Positions 33,975 to 43,959 of a stretch of DNA of 64,000 nt are shown one piece after another. Both the position numbers and the translations under genes were made by a program. The stretch lies in contig QKWP01002103.1 in assembly GCA_003550325.1 (NCBI GenBank), forward strand, positions 1 through 64,000, written 5' to 3'. Below the pieces are notes generated by a model. That model did not search any database, was not told the DNA's origin, and worked only from the letters and a program-made list of their open reading frames with translations. Each line of letters starts with the position of its first letter. Position 1 is the first letter of the stretch. Source of the stretch: Gigaspora rosea (taxonomy: Eukaryota > Glomeromycota > Glomeromycetes > Diversisporales > Gigasporaceae).

Positions 33975-34832
33975 TCACGACGGAACTTCTGCTTCGTTCT
34001 CAGGATAATTCTCCATTTCATTCTCAGGATAATTCTCCACTTCATTCTCAGGATAAATCTCCTTTTCGCTTTCAAATCTCTTTATAAATGTTCTAATAAT
34101 GAATAATGTACAACTTAATATAGACCATAAATCTGTCCAAAACAATAAAAGTGAAATTTTGTTTGCTTCCTTTAAAAGACCGTAAAATAGTATGTAATGA
34201 TCTATTACTATTTCAATTAAAATTAAAATAATAAAAAAAATTATCACGGTTTTATACACAAAAAACTTCCACCATATGAGAAAACTGACTAAAGAATTAA
34301 CTAAAAAAAGAATTATAAACGGAATACAAGTACTTAAATCGAAACCAGACATAAAAAAAATTACACTTAAATAAATAAAGACGCCAATTATTATAACGAC
34401 AACAACTATACAGGGAATAAAAATATAATCTTTACGTTCTATATAAATCATAAATATTATTATTATTGTTATTATTGTTCCTACACTGTTAACACTTATT
34501 AAAGCTATAGTTGTTTTACTAAAACCTTCTATCGCGTAAAAGAATATAGGCGGAAAAATAAACAATTGGAATATTATAGAGGCAATAAAGATTACGACAT
34601 GAAGCCAGTATATCCCACACCAAATATCTAGAATTACATCTAGAATTATAAGGACTAAGAGAATTACAGTGATCACAACATAAGGAACGTGTTCTTTCGC
34701 TTCAAAGTTAAACAAATCAGACAGTTGTAGTCTTGCTGATACTGAAGGAAATAAATAAATTAAAAAAAAAAGATGTTTAAAGAAGGATTTCCCTGCCATT
34801 ATTTCCATAATATTGGAATATAATAAATTCAC
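33975..34832 (-). CDS. Seven-TM membrane protein with N-terminal signal sequence and YPENE repeats
   Basis: 285 aa, single exon. The start region has three in-frame ATGs; the one giving MEIMAGKSFF or MAGKSFF best precedes the hydrophobic stretch HLFFLIYLFPSVSA, a probable signal peptide. Seven further hydrophobic helices follow: VPYVVITVILLVLIILDVI, VVIFIASIIFQLFIF, IALISVNSVGTIITIIIIF, IFIPCIVVVVIIIGVFIYLS, CIPFIILFLVNSLVSFLIW, TVIIFFIILILIEIVI and LLFWTDLWSILSCTLFII. The C-terminus carries three copies of ENYPENE (18-bp DNA repeat, 33994-34058), an acidic cytosolic tail. No known family recognised. A truncated paralogue lies 3 kb away at 37877. Confidence 0.7.
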   Translation of the reverse strand: MNLLYSNIMEIMAGKSFFKHLFFLIYLFPSVSARLQLSDLFNFEAKEHVPYVVITVILLVLIILDVILDIWCGIYWLHVVIFIASIIFQLFIFPPIFFYAIEGFSKTTIALISVNSVGTIITIIIIFMIYIERKDYIFIPCIVVVVIIIGVFIYLSVIFFMSGFDLSTCIPFIILFLVNSLVSFLIWWKFFVYKTVIIFFIILILIEIVIDHYILFYGLLKEANKISLLLFWTDLWSILSCTLFIIRTFIKRFESEKEIYPENEVENYPENEMENYPENEAEVPS

Positions 34833-35265
34833 GTATTTTTTTGAAAGTTAACGGTAGAATTATTTTCATTAAAATTTATAAACTCTATGTTAGGTCTTAT
34901 AAACTTAATAAATTAGTTCTCATATCCAGGCCGTATCAAATTCTGCAAATTCTGTAAATTTTTGAAAAATTTTTGACGATATCTATTATCCGAATGGGTT
35001 TTTTTTAGATTCTTGTAACATTTTTTTTATATATATATAAATTTTTTGAAGTAAACCTTTCCAAAAAAAATAAGTCTTGCTCAGTTTGATTTTATTTTAC
35101 CGCAAAAATTTGGTATATAAATACTTTAAAAAATGACTCAACTTTGAAAATAAAAAATTAAAAACCGGGTTGCCGGTTCATTTTTCGAACCAAAATTAAC
35201 TCTTTATGGTCTTATGAATTGTGTGACTCATGATAAGACTTACATAATACAAATAATTTTATTTG
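34833..35265. other. Upstream spacer of the seven-TM gene
   Basis: GGAATATAATAAATTCACG just upstream of the start resembles the sequence upstream of the 37877 paralogue (GGAATATATAAGTTTATAA), showing that the promoter was duplicated too. Otherwise A/T-rich with a TATATATATA run. Confidence 0.4.
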
Positions 35266-35269
35266 CGTA

Positions 35270-35640
35270 CTAGGTATTAGGTACGACAAGTTACATAATA
35301 AGAAATGAATGCCCCATCATGGTTTCAAGTTCATAGCTTACCGGACTTGAGAATTGTGCAAATTTAGATTTTCCCAAAAAAACAGTATGCAAATATGTCA
35401 ATCGCCTGTCGTTAAACGATGGGCTATATGGTAATAAATGGGAAGCATAAAGAGAACTGTCATCGAGGTTTCAAGTTTATTGCCTATTGATTTAGAAGTC
35501 GATGCTTTATTTTTTGGGGTTCCAAGGACATCAACATTGCATAATCCCAACGTATGTTGGGCCCATCGTTAAACGGCGGGCTATATAAGAAAAATGGGTG
35601 TCATAAAGAGAATTATCGTATTCAGTAATTGTGTTTGGCA
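35270..35640. repeat. Tandem repeat, about 150-165-bp unit, two and a half copies
   Basis: GTCGTTAAACGATGGGCTAT at about 35408 and CATCGTTAAACGGCGGGCTA at about 35567, each followed by AAATGGG and CATAAAGAGAA. TGGTTTCAAGTTCATAG and GAGGTTTCAAGTTTATTG repeat with the same spacing. No coding potential. Confidence 0.75.
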
Positions 35641-36685
35641 AATAATAAACTTAAATTCCAATTAGAAATTGCACGTACCTGGATAGAAATTGTTATTATG
35701 TTACATAGTAATTTATTCGGATAACCCGATAATTCCCGATTAGAGGTTTTCCCAACAGATATAATCTCTAAATTCGATGACATGTTTACTGTACGCAATT
35801 ATGTTGTACGAAAAATAAAACTACCCCTTTACTACTACAGTACTAATTATGATGAATATGTTGGCACTTTACGTCGAATTATTGTTCATTTTCTATGATC
35901 TCGTGATTTTTTCCTTGATATTTTTGTGTTACGAAATTTGTCAAATATCATGAAAAAACTTCTAGTGTTGGGCACGGTGTTCCAAGGAATGCCTTTTGGG
36001 CATGCCCATATCATGTGATTATTAATAGCTAATCATGTGGTACAATTACATGTTGATTGGCTACTATATATTCAAAAATTAGAATACGTAGTAAAAAAAA
36101 AAAATTTATTTTAATCATGACATAGTGAAAAGCTAAGTGAAGTTATTTAATAAACATTATGGTTATAAGAAAATTTATTAGTGAAGAATTTATGTTCTGT
36201 CTATAAAGATGTTAATAATTCTACCAGTTCCAAGTTATTCGAACTGGAATAAATTGTTATGAAAGTTTGATTAGATCGATACGAAAGAATCATCTTAAAA
36301 TTTTGAGTCTTTTACATTCACCTGGCTTCCATTTTTGACTGGTGTATCATAACGTCTACCCACCAATCGATATCTTCGCCATTTATCACTGCGATAATTG
36401 ATCCTGTACCGACCAGGTACTGTATTAGCAGTTATAAGAATGTATCAGTCTGACATGTACAGTACGTAAAGCGAAAATACAAAGAAAATAGTTTGTGTGT
36501 TAATTAAAATGGCGGGAAAGAAAATTTGGTAGTACTGTATTGTTGTGAAATAATGCTCACCTGTGCGTTATTTAGAGCACGCATATGGACGTTATTTTAA
36601 GACAAAAATAAATTTCTCCTAAACCTGACTATTATATTTAATTACTTGTTGAGCCCTAATATAGGATGCATATCTCGATCTGTAT
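35641..36685. other. Intergenic; diverged duplicate of 33230-33780
   Basis: No gene. 36140-36640 repeats the order of words seen at 33230-33780 (AAAATTTATTAGTGAA, TTAATAATTCTACCAGTTCC, ATTAAAATGGCGGGAAAGAA). GGAATGCCTTTTGGGCATGC at about 35978 is a small palindrome. Confidence 0.55.
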
Positions 36686-36689
36686 TATT

Positions 36690-36945
36690 TCACCGACTAA
36701 TATTTCACCGGCAACCTGGTTTACCGACAATTCATTTACATTTAAGTTCATTTCACTGACAGTTTATTTCGATGACAGCTCATTTTCACCGACAAGTTTT
36801 TTTAAAAAAATTGCACTACTCTTAACCCTAATTCTAAACTTGTCCTTAACAACAATGATCAGAATTACTTTGTCGATGAAATAATTATCGGTGAAATAAA
36901 CTGTCGTTGAAATGAATTAATTGTCGGTGAATTGAACGGAGCCTG
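36690..36945. repeat. MITE-like repeat with TTCACCGACA subterminal arrays
   Basis: TTCACCGAC, TTCACCGGCA and related words repeat five or six times on the left half, and their complement (TCGGTGAAAT, TCGGTGAATT) three or four times on the right half. The middle contains TCTTAACCCTAATTCTAAA. Ordered, opposing subterminal motifs around a loop are typical of non-autonomous DNA transposons. Confidence 0.6.
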
Positions 36946-37632
36946 CGCAACTCTCTGGGACGCGCATGAGCGTTATTTTGAAACCATGCATATCATTTTT
37001 AAGTGCATGATTTTCTAATAACGTCCGTGACCGTTATTTGCGACAATACAGTAATAAACTTATTATTTTCCCTATTAGTCATTGACCTTAACCATTCGAT
37101 CATTTTTTTTCAGTTTATTCGTAATCGCAGAATAAACATCTCTCACAAAATGGTTGACCCCCGCTTCGTTGAAATAAATAATATGCTAAGTATGAAAAAA
37201 GAATTCAAATGTACGTACGTACGTACGTTATTTTTAGCTAGATCTACTATGCACAAAATTTTAATTTTATTCTAGTAGTGATAAGTACAGCATTAATGAT
37301 GCCTGATGCAACTCAAGTGATCTGACGCAACCATATAGTTGAGGCATTTATATACAGTATCAAATTAATTTTTTTCACACCATATACTTTCATGGTAAGA
37401 CTTAGTTTTCAGATTACTCTCAGCTTCATCATAAAAACTTGCTTAAATCCTTTAATAATAATAAGACCAAATTTTCCCAAAACACTAAATTTACTTCTTT
37501 TATATAATATCACTGTTCAACTAATAAGAAAAAGTATTATATGTCGCAGATCATAATTTAACATTCTATACTTAACCTGCTAGCCTTCTAAAACCCATTA
37601 ATACTTGTTTATTATAATTTTTTTTAAAACTA

Positions 37633-37662
37633 ACCCTAACCCTAAACCCCTAACCCTAAAAA
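37633..37662. repeat. Interstitial telomere-like repeat
   Basis: CTAACCCTAACCCTAAACCC followed by CTAACCCTAAA: about four TAACCC units with one insertion. TTAGGG is the telomere repeat in most fungi. It is far from any visible end. Confidence 0.7.
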
Positions 37663-37876
37663 ATGTACCCCAAAAAAATTTAGTTTTCGAGATTTTATAC
37701 TATCGTTTCATTTTAATCTGGATTTCATTATGATTTGTCACATTATATATTCATAATCCTCCATACTAAAATTAAATTTGCAACAAAAAAGTCAAAGATG
37801 AAAGACTAATAAACGGAACATGAATCTTAATATCAAATACTGATAAAGACCATTATAGCTAAAAAGCCAACACTTA

Positions 37877-38209
37877 TTATGTGAATAAAAACATAATAAT
37901 CATTTTCTCTATAACTATTCCTACACAACAAATACTTATTAAAGCTACTATTTCTTTACGAAAACCACTATTTATACAATTTAATATAGGTAGAGAAAGA
38001 AAAATTAAGAATTGGAATATTGTCAAGGTTACGAAACTACGCAAGTATATTTTATGATTAACTTCCGAAGTTATCTCAAGAATAATAAGAATCATAAGAA
38101 TTATAAAGATCACAATATAAGGGATGTATTCCCATACTTCAAAGTTAAACATTTCCTCAAGAAATGATTTTTTAGGTATATGAAGGATGTATCTGTCTGA
38201 GTCAATCAT
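37877..38209 (-). pseudogene. Truncated paralogue of the seven-TM membrane protein
   Basis: 110 codons. FNFEVWEYIPYIVIFIILMI aligns with FNFEAKEHVPYVVITVILLV of the 33975 gene. LRSFVTLTIFQFLIFLSLPI and ISICCVGIVIEKMIIM follow in the same order. The signal peptide is replaced by a short polar start (MIDSDRYILHIPKKSF) and the frame ends after the third membrane helix, so roughly the last 150 residues are missing. Some later family sequence may persist in other frames down to about 37740. Probably a dead duplicate. Confidence 0.65.
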
Positions 38210-38644
38210 TATAAAGTTGTTTAAAGGAATTTCTTTTTCTGATGTTATGTAATTTTGGAATATATAAGTTTATAATTTTTTAAGGTTATAGTAGAAGTTA
38301 GTAAATTTATAAGCTTATTTCCTTGTTATGTCAACTTATGCAATACAATTATGTCCGGAGAGAGGTAGAAAACTTGCCGCAGATTATTAGACACCTATTT
38401 AGTTGCACTAAATTTTTAGCCGAAGGCAAAAAGGAAAGCAATGATTAGAACGTAAGGTTACGATCTTCAATCACGTTAGCGTTTATGAATACGTACGTAC
38501 CGTATTAGGGTGCGGACATCAATTAAGGGTAGGGTGAACGTAGATCAATTTTCATATGATCTACGTGGTACTATAAGATTTTATATAGAAATTAAACACA
38601 TGCCCCTGATAAAACTTTTTAGAAATGTGACCAATTTTAAGCTA

Positions 38645-40536
38645 GGGTACGGAATGGGCCGGGCCGGGCCGGGCTTGTTCAAAAAAACCCCAAACCTGGA
38701 AAATATTTTTGAGCCCGGGCCCGGCCCAGGAAAAAAAAACCCCCAGAAAAGTGGGCCGGGCCGGGTTTGTCTTAAATTAGGCCCAGCCCGGGCCCGGCCC
38801 GTAAGTATATGTTACGCATTTCATAAGTTTAGCTTTACTATGATCACTTCATTTTCATCCACTTCTTTTTTGTTTTATTTTTAGCCAGCGACTTTATTTT
38901 CGTAACGTTAGTAGTTTAAAAATTCGTACAAGTTAAAAAAATAAAAAATGATATACAGTATAATCAAAAAGACATATAAAAACTCCGGATCAGCCCAAAT
39001 CTGAGATCTGCGCAATGAGAAAATATAATAGAATGATTGGCTTGTCAACGAAGTGACGAAGCCAACATTATTGCGAGATCGGAAATGACATCATTGTACA
39101 TGGATTTGTAAGCATAATATGATGTTCATGCTGAATCATGTGAAAGTTAGTATATATGAGGAAAACTTTGCATTAAGAAGATTTATCTTTGGTTTTGCTA
39201 TCGCCCGCCTATGATATTAGGCTGGCTTCATCGTCCCACCCATCCCACCCAAAAAGGGTACTATCTGAATTAAAGATTAATCTTGAGGCTCCACGGCTGT
39301 GTAGCAATGCTAGGGCTTTAATCGCATCTCAATGACTATAAGATATAAAGTCTGCTTAGTATGATCAGTCTTAGTAGCGCACTGACCGTTCGATCAATGG
39401 CTAACTTGTACCTTATGATAATAGGCATTAGCAGATATAAGGCTCCACGGATGGGTGACAGTGCAAGGACCTTATTTGCAGCTCAATGGTTATTGATATA
39501 GAGTATTTTAGGTTTGAATTAAGTATCTTATACTGCTAAGCGCTAATAGGGCTCTACGGCTGCATAGCAGCGCAAGGACCTTAATTGCAATGACCACCTG
39601 GCCAACAATTTAAATATCATATGCAAATGAGCATTGGCAGATGTAAGGCTCTATGGATAAATAACAGTGCAAGGACCTTAATGAATTGATATGGAGTCTG
39701 CTTTGTAATGAAGCCCGATCAACGTTTTAACCTTTAGCCTACTGAATATGATCGTGGCTTATTGACCAAAAGCAGCGCAATGACCACTTGATTAATGATT
39801 AGGTTGTGCCGAGACGAATTATATTGGTCATGAGTCAAGATTACTGGCCGGATTAAATGGTATATAATAGAGTCTGCTTTGGACTTGTTTGTGGGATCGT
39901 AGGGGAATGGGTTTTTCCCAGACAAATAAAATGATTTTTAGCTTGTCCAAAATTTGTTTGGGTTTTTTCATCCTGTTCCGCCAACCCATCAGATGTCCTT
40001 AAATTTATTTGATATATGTGGCCTATTAAGATGACGGTCTCAAACAATAATTTGTCTATACACGAGTAAACAGAACAAAACGAACATAACTGTAACGATC
40101 CTCTTCGAAGTACTATGTGGCAGCGATCCCATATATTTTTTCCTTCATAGTAAAGATCCGATTGAGTATAAATAAGAACTGAGGAATAAATAATAAAAAT
40201 ATTCGCTTCTAAGCTAAGTTCTTGGGGTTACTGATTATTTTTGGTTATTGAATATAGACGTTCTTTCAAACATTACATTCCCAAAGAGTACTTTAAACTG
40301 CATAAATAAGTTACACAATTGGTTTACATCAGCCAATTATACGAATGTCTCCCTATGAACTGGGCCCATTGGGCCAAGCCCGGCATGCTTATAAAGCCCA
40401 AACCCGGCCCGGTATTTAGAAGGCCCAACCCAAGCCCGGCCCACAAAGTAACAGGTTTTAAAAATTGGGCCCAATCTAGGCCCAAGCCCGGCCCAGCCCG
40501 CAAATTTCCGGGTTTGGCCCGGCCCATTCCGTACCC
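38645..40536. mobile_element. 1.9-kb element with (GGGCC)n ends inside the TTAA MITE
   Basis: GGGTACGGAATGGGCCGGGC at the left and its complement ending CCCGGCCCATTCCGTACCC at the right. About 150 bp at each end is a dense run of GGGCCGGGCC-type words, written as GGGCC on the left and GGCCC on the right. This is striking in a genome that is about three-quarters A+T. Flanks are CTA/TAG; an 8-bp duplication is only partly matched (TTTTAAGC/GAATGAGC). TAGGGTAC termini suggest hAT. No transposase; the interior is a degenerate tandem repeat. Confidence 0.8.
39270..39760. repeat. Degenerate tandem repeat, about 130-bp unit
   Basis: Four diverged copies of AAGGCTCCACGG...CAGTGCAAGGACCTTA...CAATGACTATTGATATAGAGTC. 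The words GCAAGGACCTTA and GGCTC(C/T)A(C/T)GG recur at about 39300, 39440, 39560 and 39660. It lies inside the G+C-ended element. Confidence 0.65.
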
Positions 40537-40766
40537 TAGAATGAGCCCTTATTTTCATAATCGTGAAATTCTAGAACTCATAATATTTGAAAAAATCCAC
40601 CTTCATATATTGATAAAAAAAACTTAGGTAGGCCTAAATTTACTTAGGTAGCACAAAAAATTGCTAATTCTGATTGGTCAGATCACGTTGTTTACAATCC
40701 TGATTGGTCAATCACATGATTTAATATGATTACAACGTGATTACTATTAGAAATGATCTACGTTCA

Positions 40767-41455
40767 AGTAATCAAAACTATGTTAGTTGTGTTGATCAAT
40801 TTACTATGATCAAATTTTTTTATATAAATGTAAATTGAATATCTGATATATTATATTTAATTATAAGAAAAAGTGCGAATTTCTAAAATATTCAGATAAA
40901 ATTGTACTTATTTTTCAAGTTTCTTTTGAATGAAGAGTATTTCGTTAGAATTATCTCAAAGCTTCTATGTTTGATTTTTTTGCAAAAGCCTAAATTTCAA
41001 CTTATGGCTTCGAGATGACTTTTTTTTTACTCTAAATTAATAAATTTTAAAATACTCTATATGCAAATGCTCAAAACTTACATATTGATAGAAAAGTTTC
41101 AAACATGGCTTTATTCTTCAGTATTTCATAAACAATTTATGTAAATTTCAAGGTAATTTGATGCCTTGACAAAAAGTTGAATCGTTTTGAAAATTTTATG
41201 TCGATATTAATAATATCGTATATTATTATAAAAATTGGTCATATTGTTCGTGTAATCTGAAAAATCTGTAATATAATACATGTCATAAGTTCGCTAGCAT
41301 AGTTTTGATTATGTCGCACCCTAGTACCGTATGTTAAGAATTAATATTGCGTAACATGCATTGTTAAATAAATTAGATTTACATTTTGCCGACAATAATT
41401 CACCTAAAATAAAATCTTTTGCCTAGATAAAAAGTCTGAATAGAAATTTGATATA
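40767..41455. other. AT-rich spacer, no gene seen
   Basis: Nothing supported; the last 200 bp would be the promoter of the SPRY gene. Confidence 0.5.
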
Positions 41456-42372
41456 ATGGGAAAGACTACTTTGTTTAATAGTCTTGTTTTACCAACTGCG
41501 TGGAATATTGATGATAAATCACAATTTATTAGCATAGATTCAAGTGGGCCTAAAGTGAATTATACGGGTAAGATATGAAATAAATTTTAATAAGAGAAAT
41601 TTTTCAGAAATATATTATATTGTTATTTAGTTAAAAAAAAATTTTTTTTTAAAGATCCTAATGATTATAAAGCTGTTGTAATTTGTGCCAATAATCCAAT
41701 TCCTTCACAATGTGGATTATTTTACTTTGAAATTGAAATTATGAATGAAGGAAAAAATGGGTAATATTTAAAAAATTATTTCATGTATTAAATCATTACT
41801 ATTATAAATTTTCACAGTCACTTTAATTCTATTTATTAATAGAATGATTGGGGTAGGATACTGTACAAAAAAAAATAACATAAGTGATTTCATGCCTGGT
41901 AATAACGGACTATTTTTTATTTAATTTTTATGGTTACATATTAACGATATGTCATAATATCTCCTAGGAAGGAAATATGTGGAAGATAAGGAAAATAAGG
42001 AAAATAAATCATGGGGGTGTGCTTACCATGGTGACGATGGAGAATTTTTTGTTCCGGAAGTGGCTAGCTATATGGACCGACATATACTGTTGGTGATACA
42101 ATTGGATGTTATTTAAATTTTAGAAATGACGATAAAATGATATTTTATACTAAAAATGGTATAAATCTAGGTAAACTCAATTAATTCTGATATATATCGT
42201 TACTCTTAAATTTTAAGTTAATTGATAAGGTTCTGATATTTAATTATATTTCAAGGAATTGCATGTTATCTACCTAATAATTTAGATGACTTAAACAATA
42301 ATTTGTATCCCTGCATTGGGCTAAGATCACAAGACGCGTCTGTCGAGGCGAATTTTGGGCGTAAAAAGTTTA
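41456..42372 (+). pseudogene. SPRY-domain protein gene, five or more exons, frame disturbed
   Basis: Exons with good GT-AG borders: 41456-41567, 41655-41760, 41843-41898, 41968-about 42170, then about 42256-42375. Protein order: PTAWNIDDKSQFISIDSSGP, then NPIPSQCGLFYFEIEIMNEG (first SPRY strands) and NGMIGVGYCTKKNN. Next comes SWGCAYHGDDGEFF; then, after a one-base change of frame in a T run near 42044, [20 protein letters not shown] and the core NGINLGIACYLPNN, LYPCIGLRSQDASVEANFG. SPRY domains are protein-binding modules, and the YHGDDG and LYPCIGLRS lines match RanBPM/Ran10-like SPRY proteins expanded in Glomeromycotina. A TAG also falls just before YGPTY. A TPR region follows 75 bp downstream. 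Confidence 0.75.
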
Positions 42373-42446
42373 AATATTTAAGTAAATTTTATTTAACATA
42401 AATTTTGACGCATAATTAAAATTTTCAATAACAATAATGTCTCTTT

Positions 42447-42788
42447 ATGGATAGCAATGATAACGATGATATTGGTAAAGAGTTATGGGAAGCATGCTGG
42501 ATTAATTCTAAAACCTTTGATCAATACGTAGACGAATTAAAGAATAAATCAAATAATACACTTGCACTAATGTCTCGAGGAAAAGCATACTTAATCATAG
42601 GCAAATACGAAGAAGCATATGCAATTTTAACTAGATTGCTAGAAATTGAATCAAAAAACATAATAGCACTAAAATATCGTGGGGAAATTAATTATATAAT
42701 GGAAAGGTATGAAGAATCGATTTCCGACTTGGAAAACTTATTAGAAATTAAACCAGGTGATGTATGGGAAGGAGAAGCTTATAATTAG
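42447..42788 (+). CDS. TPR-repeat protein or 3' exon of the SPRY gene
   Basis: 113 codons from an ATG at 42447. Two clear TPR units: ALMSRGKAYLIIGKYEEAYA followed by LEIESKNIIA, and ALKYRGEINYIMERYEESIS followed by LEIKPGDVWE. TPR helices form a peptide-binding groove. SPRY followed by TPR is a known arrangement in this lineage, so I think this is the C-terminal part of the SPRY protein, with an intron at roughly 42376-42440; the exact join keeps phase poorly. Downstream residues LKDCKYNEIIKISILKRHKN continue after the stop, suggesting truncation of a longer repeat array. Confidence 0.65.
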   Translation: MDSNDNDDIGKELWEACWINSKTFDQYVDELKNKSNNTLALMSRGKAYLIIGKYEEAYAILTRLLEIESKNIIALKYRGEINYIMERYEESISDLENLLEIKPGDVWEGEAYN

Positions 42789-42894
42789 TTGAAGGATTGT
42801 AAGTATAATGAAATCATAAAAATTAGTATCTTAAAAAGACATAAAAACTTATATAATTTAAATGCATCAGTCTGTAAGTAATTGGAATCTGAAA

Positions 42895-43380
42895 CTCGAA
42901 ATTTTTAAATCAGAAATGTCGATTGTATTCCAACACAAATAACATAACTTAACCAATCCACATACAAATACAATACGACAGTTCGTAAGTAAGACGGAAT
43001 AAGAAAATTTTTAAATCAGCAATGTCAATTATATTCCAACGCAAATAACATAACAATATCCAATCCACATACAAATACAATACGACAGTTCGTAAGTAAT
43101 ACGGAATAAGAAAATTTTTAAATCAGAAATGTCGATTATATTCCAACACAAATAACATAGCATTAACCAATCCACATACAATACAATACTCTACATTATG
43201 ACAGTTCGTAAGTAATACGGAATAAGAAAATTTTTATATCAGAAATGTCGATTATATTCCAACACAAATAACATAACATTAACCAATCCACATACAATAC
43301 TCTATATTACGACAGTATGTAAGTAATACGGAATAAGGAAATTTTTAAATCAGAAATGCCGATTATATTCCAACTAACGA
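42895..43380. repeat. 116-bp satellite, block B
   Basis: About four to five units identical in order to block A (AAATGTCGATTATATTCCAA, CACAAATAACATAACATTAA, CAATCCACATACAA, GTAAGTAATACGGAATAAG). It runs directly into the same unique sequence (GATGGGAATTTCTAG) as block A at 21839, so the satellite is part of the duplicated cassette. Confidence 0.9.
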
Positions 43381-43959
43381 TGGGAATTTCTAGTTATTAA
43401 TTGTGAATTTTTAACGATTAAAATTAAAAAAAAAACTAATTAATAATTTAACAATAATTTCTAAGCAATTAACAAATGAATAATCCAATATGCATAGAAA
43501 ATTTTTGTAGAAAATGATCCATTCGATGGTTATTTAAATTCGCCGATTTTCAATCATTGATCACATCATATCAATTAAAATCTGTAGTGGAAAATTCTGT
43601 CGCTGACGTATTTCTACAGGAACTTTATCAGTTGATTTTTATTGCTACAAAATAATTTTTACATTAGAGTACATAAAAAACAATGGAAATTGATTAATCG
43701 CTGATTACATCATTCTATCGATATTTTCTATGCGTTTTGGATAATTGCGCTTTGCAAAAAGATGTGGCCTCTGCAGATCACGATGCTAGATGAGAATCGG
43801 AGATTTAGCAGATTTTTTGTGATTTTAAAAATCTTAAAGATTTCCAAAAAAAATATATCTACATCGAATATTTTAATAAACATTGTGTTTCTTTAACATA
43901 GTTTTAATAATCATCGGATTTTTACTTTTCTTTAACATAGTTTTAATAATTATAGTTTT

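Larger units (their letters stand above)
38527..40766. mobile_element. TTAA-flanked MITE, older copy, split by a G+C-rich element
   Basis: Starts GGGTAGGGTGAACGTAGATC directly after TTAA (38523-38526). The other half resumes at 40537 and ends TGATCTACGTTCA near 40766, where the final CCCTACCC has been lost. The order of words (GATCTACGTGGTACTATAAG; GATTGGTCAGATCACG; GATTACAACGTGATTACTAT) matches the intact copy at 51763-52131. TTAA target sites are typical of piggyBac-type elements. Confidence 0.75.

Noticed and set aside
38510-38884. 124-codon frame rich in Gly-Pro and Lys
   Set aside because: Produced by the (GGGCC)n element end; the same happens on both strands at 40319-40627.
42895-43380. 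Open frames within the satellite (recurrent W-L-M-L-C-Y-L-C-W peptides on the minus strand)
   Set aside because: The peptide repeats only because the DNA unit repeats; units of non-triplet length and variable copies break the frame.
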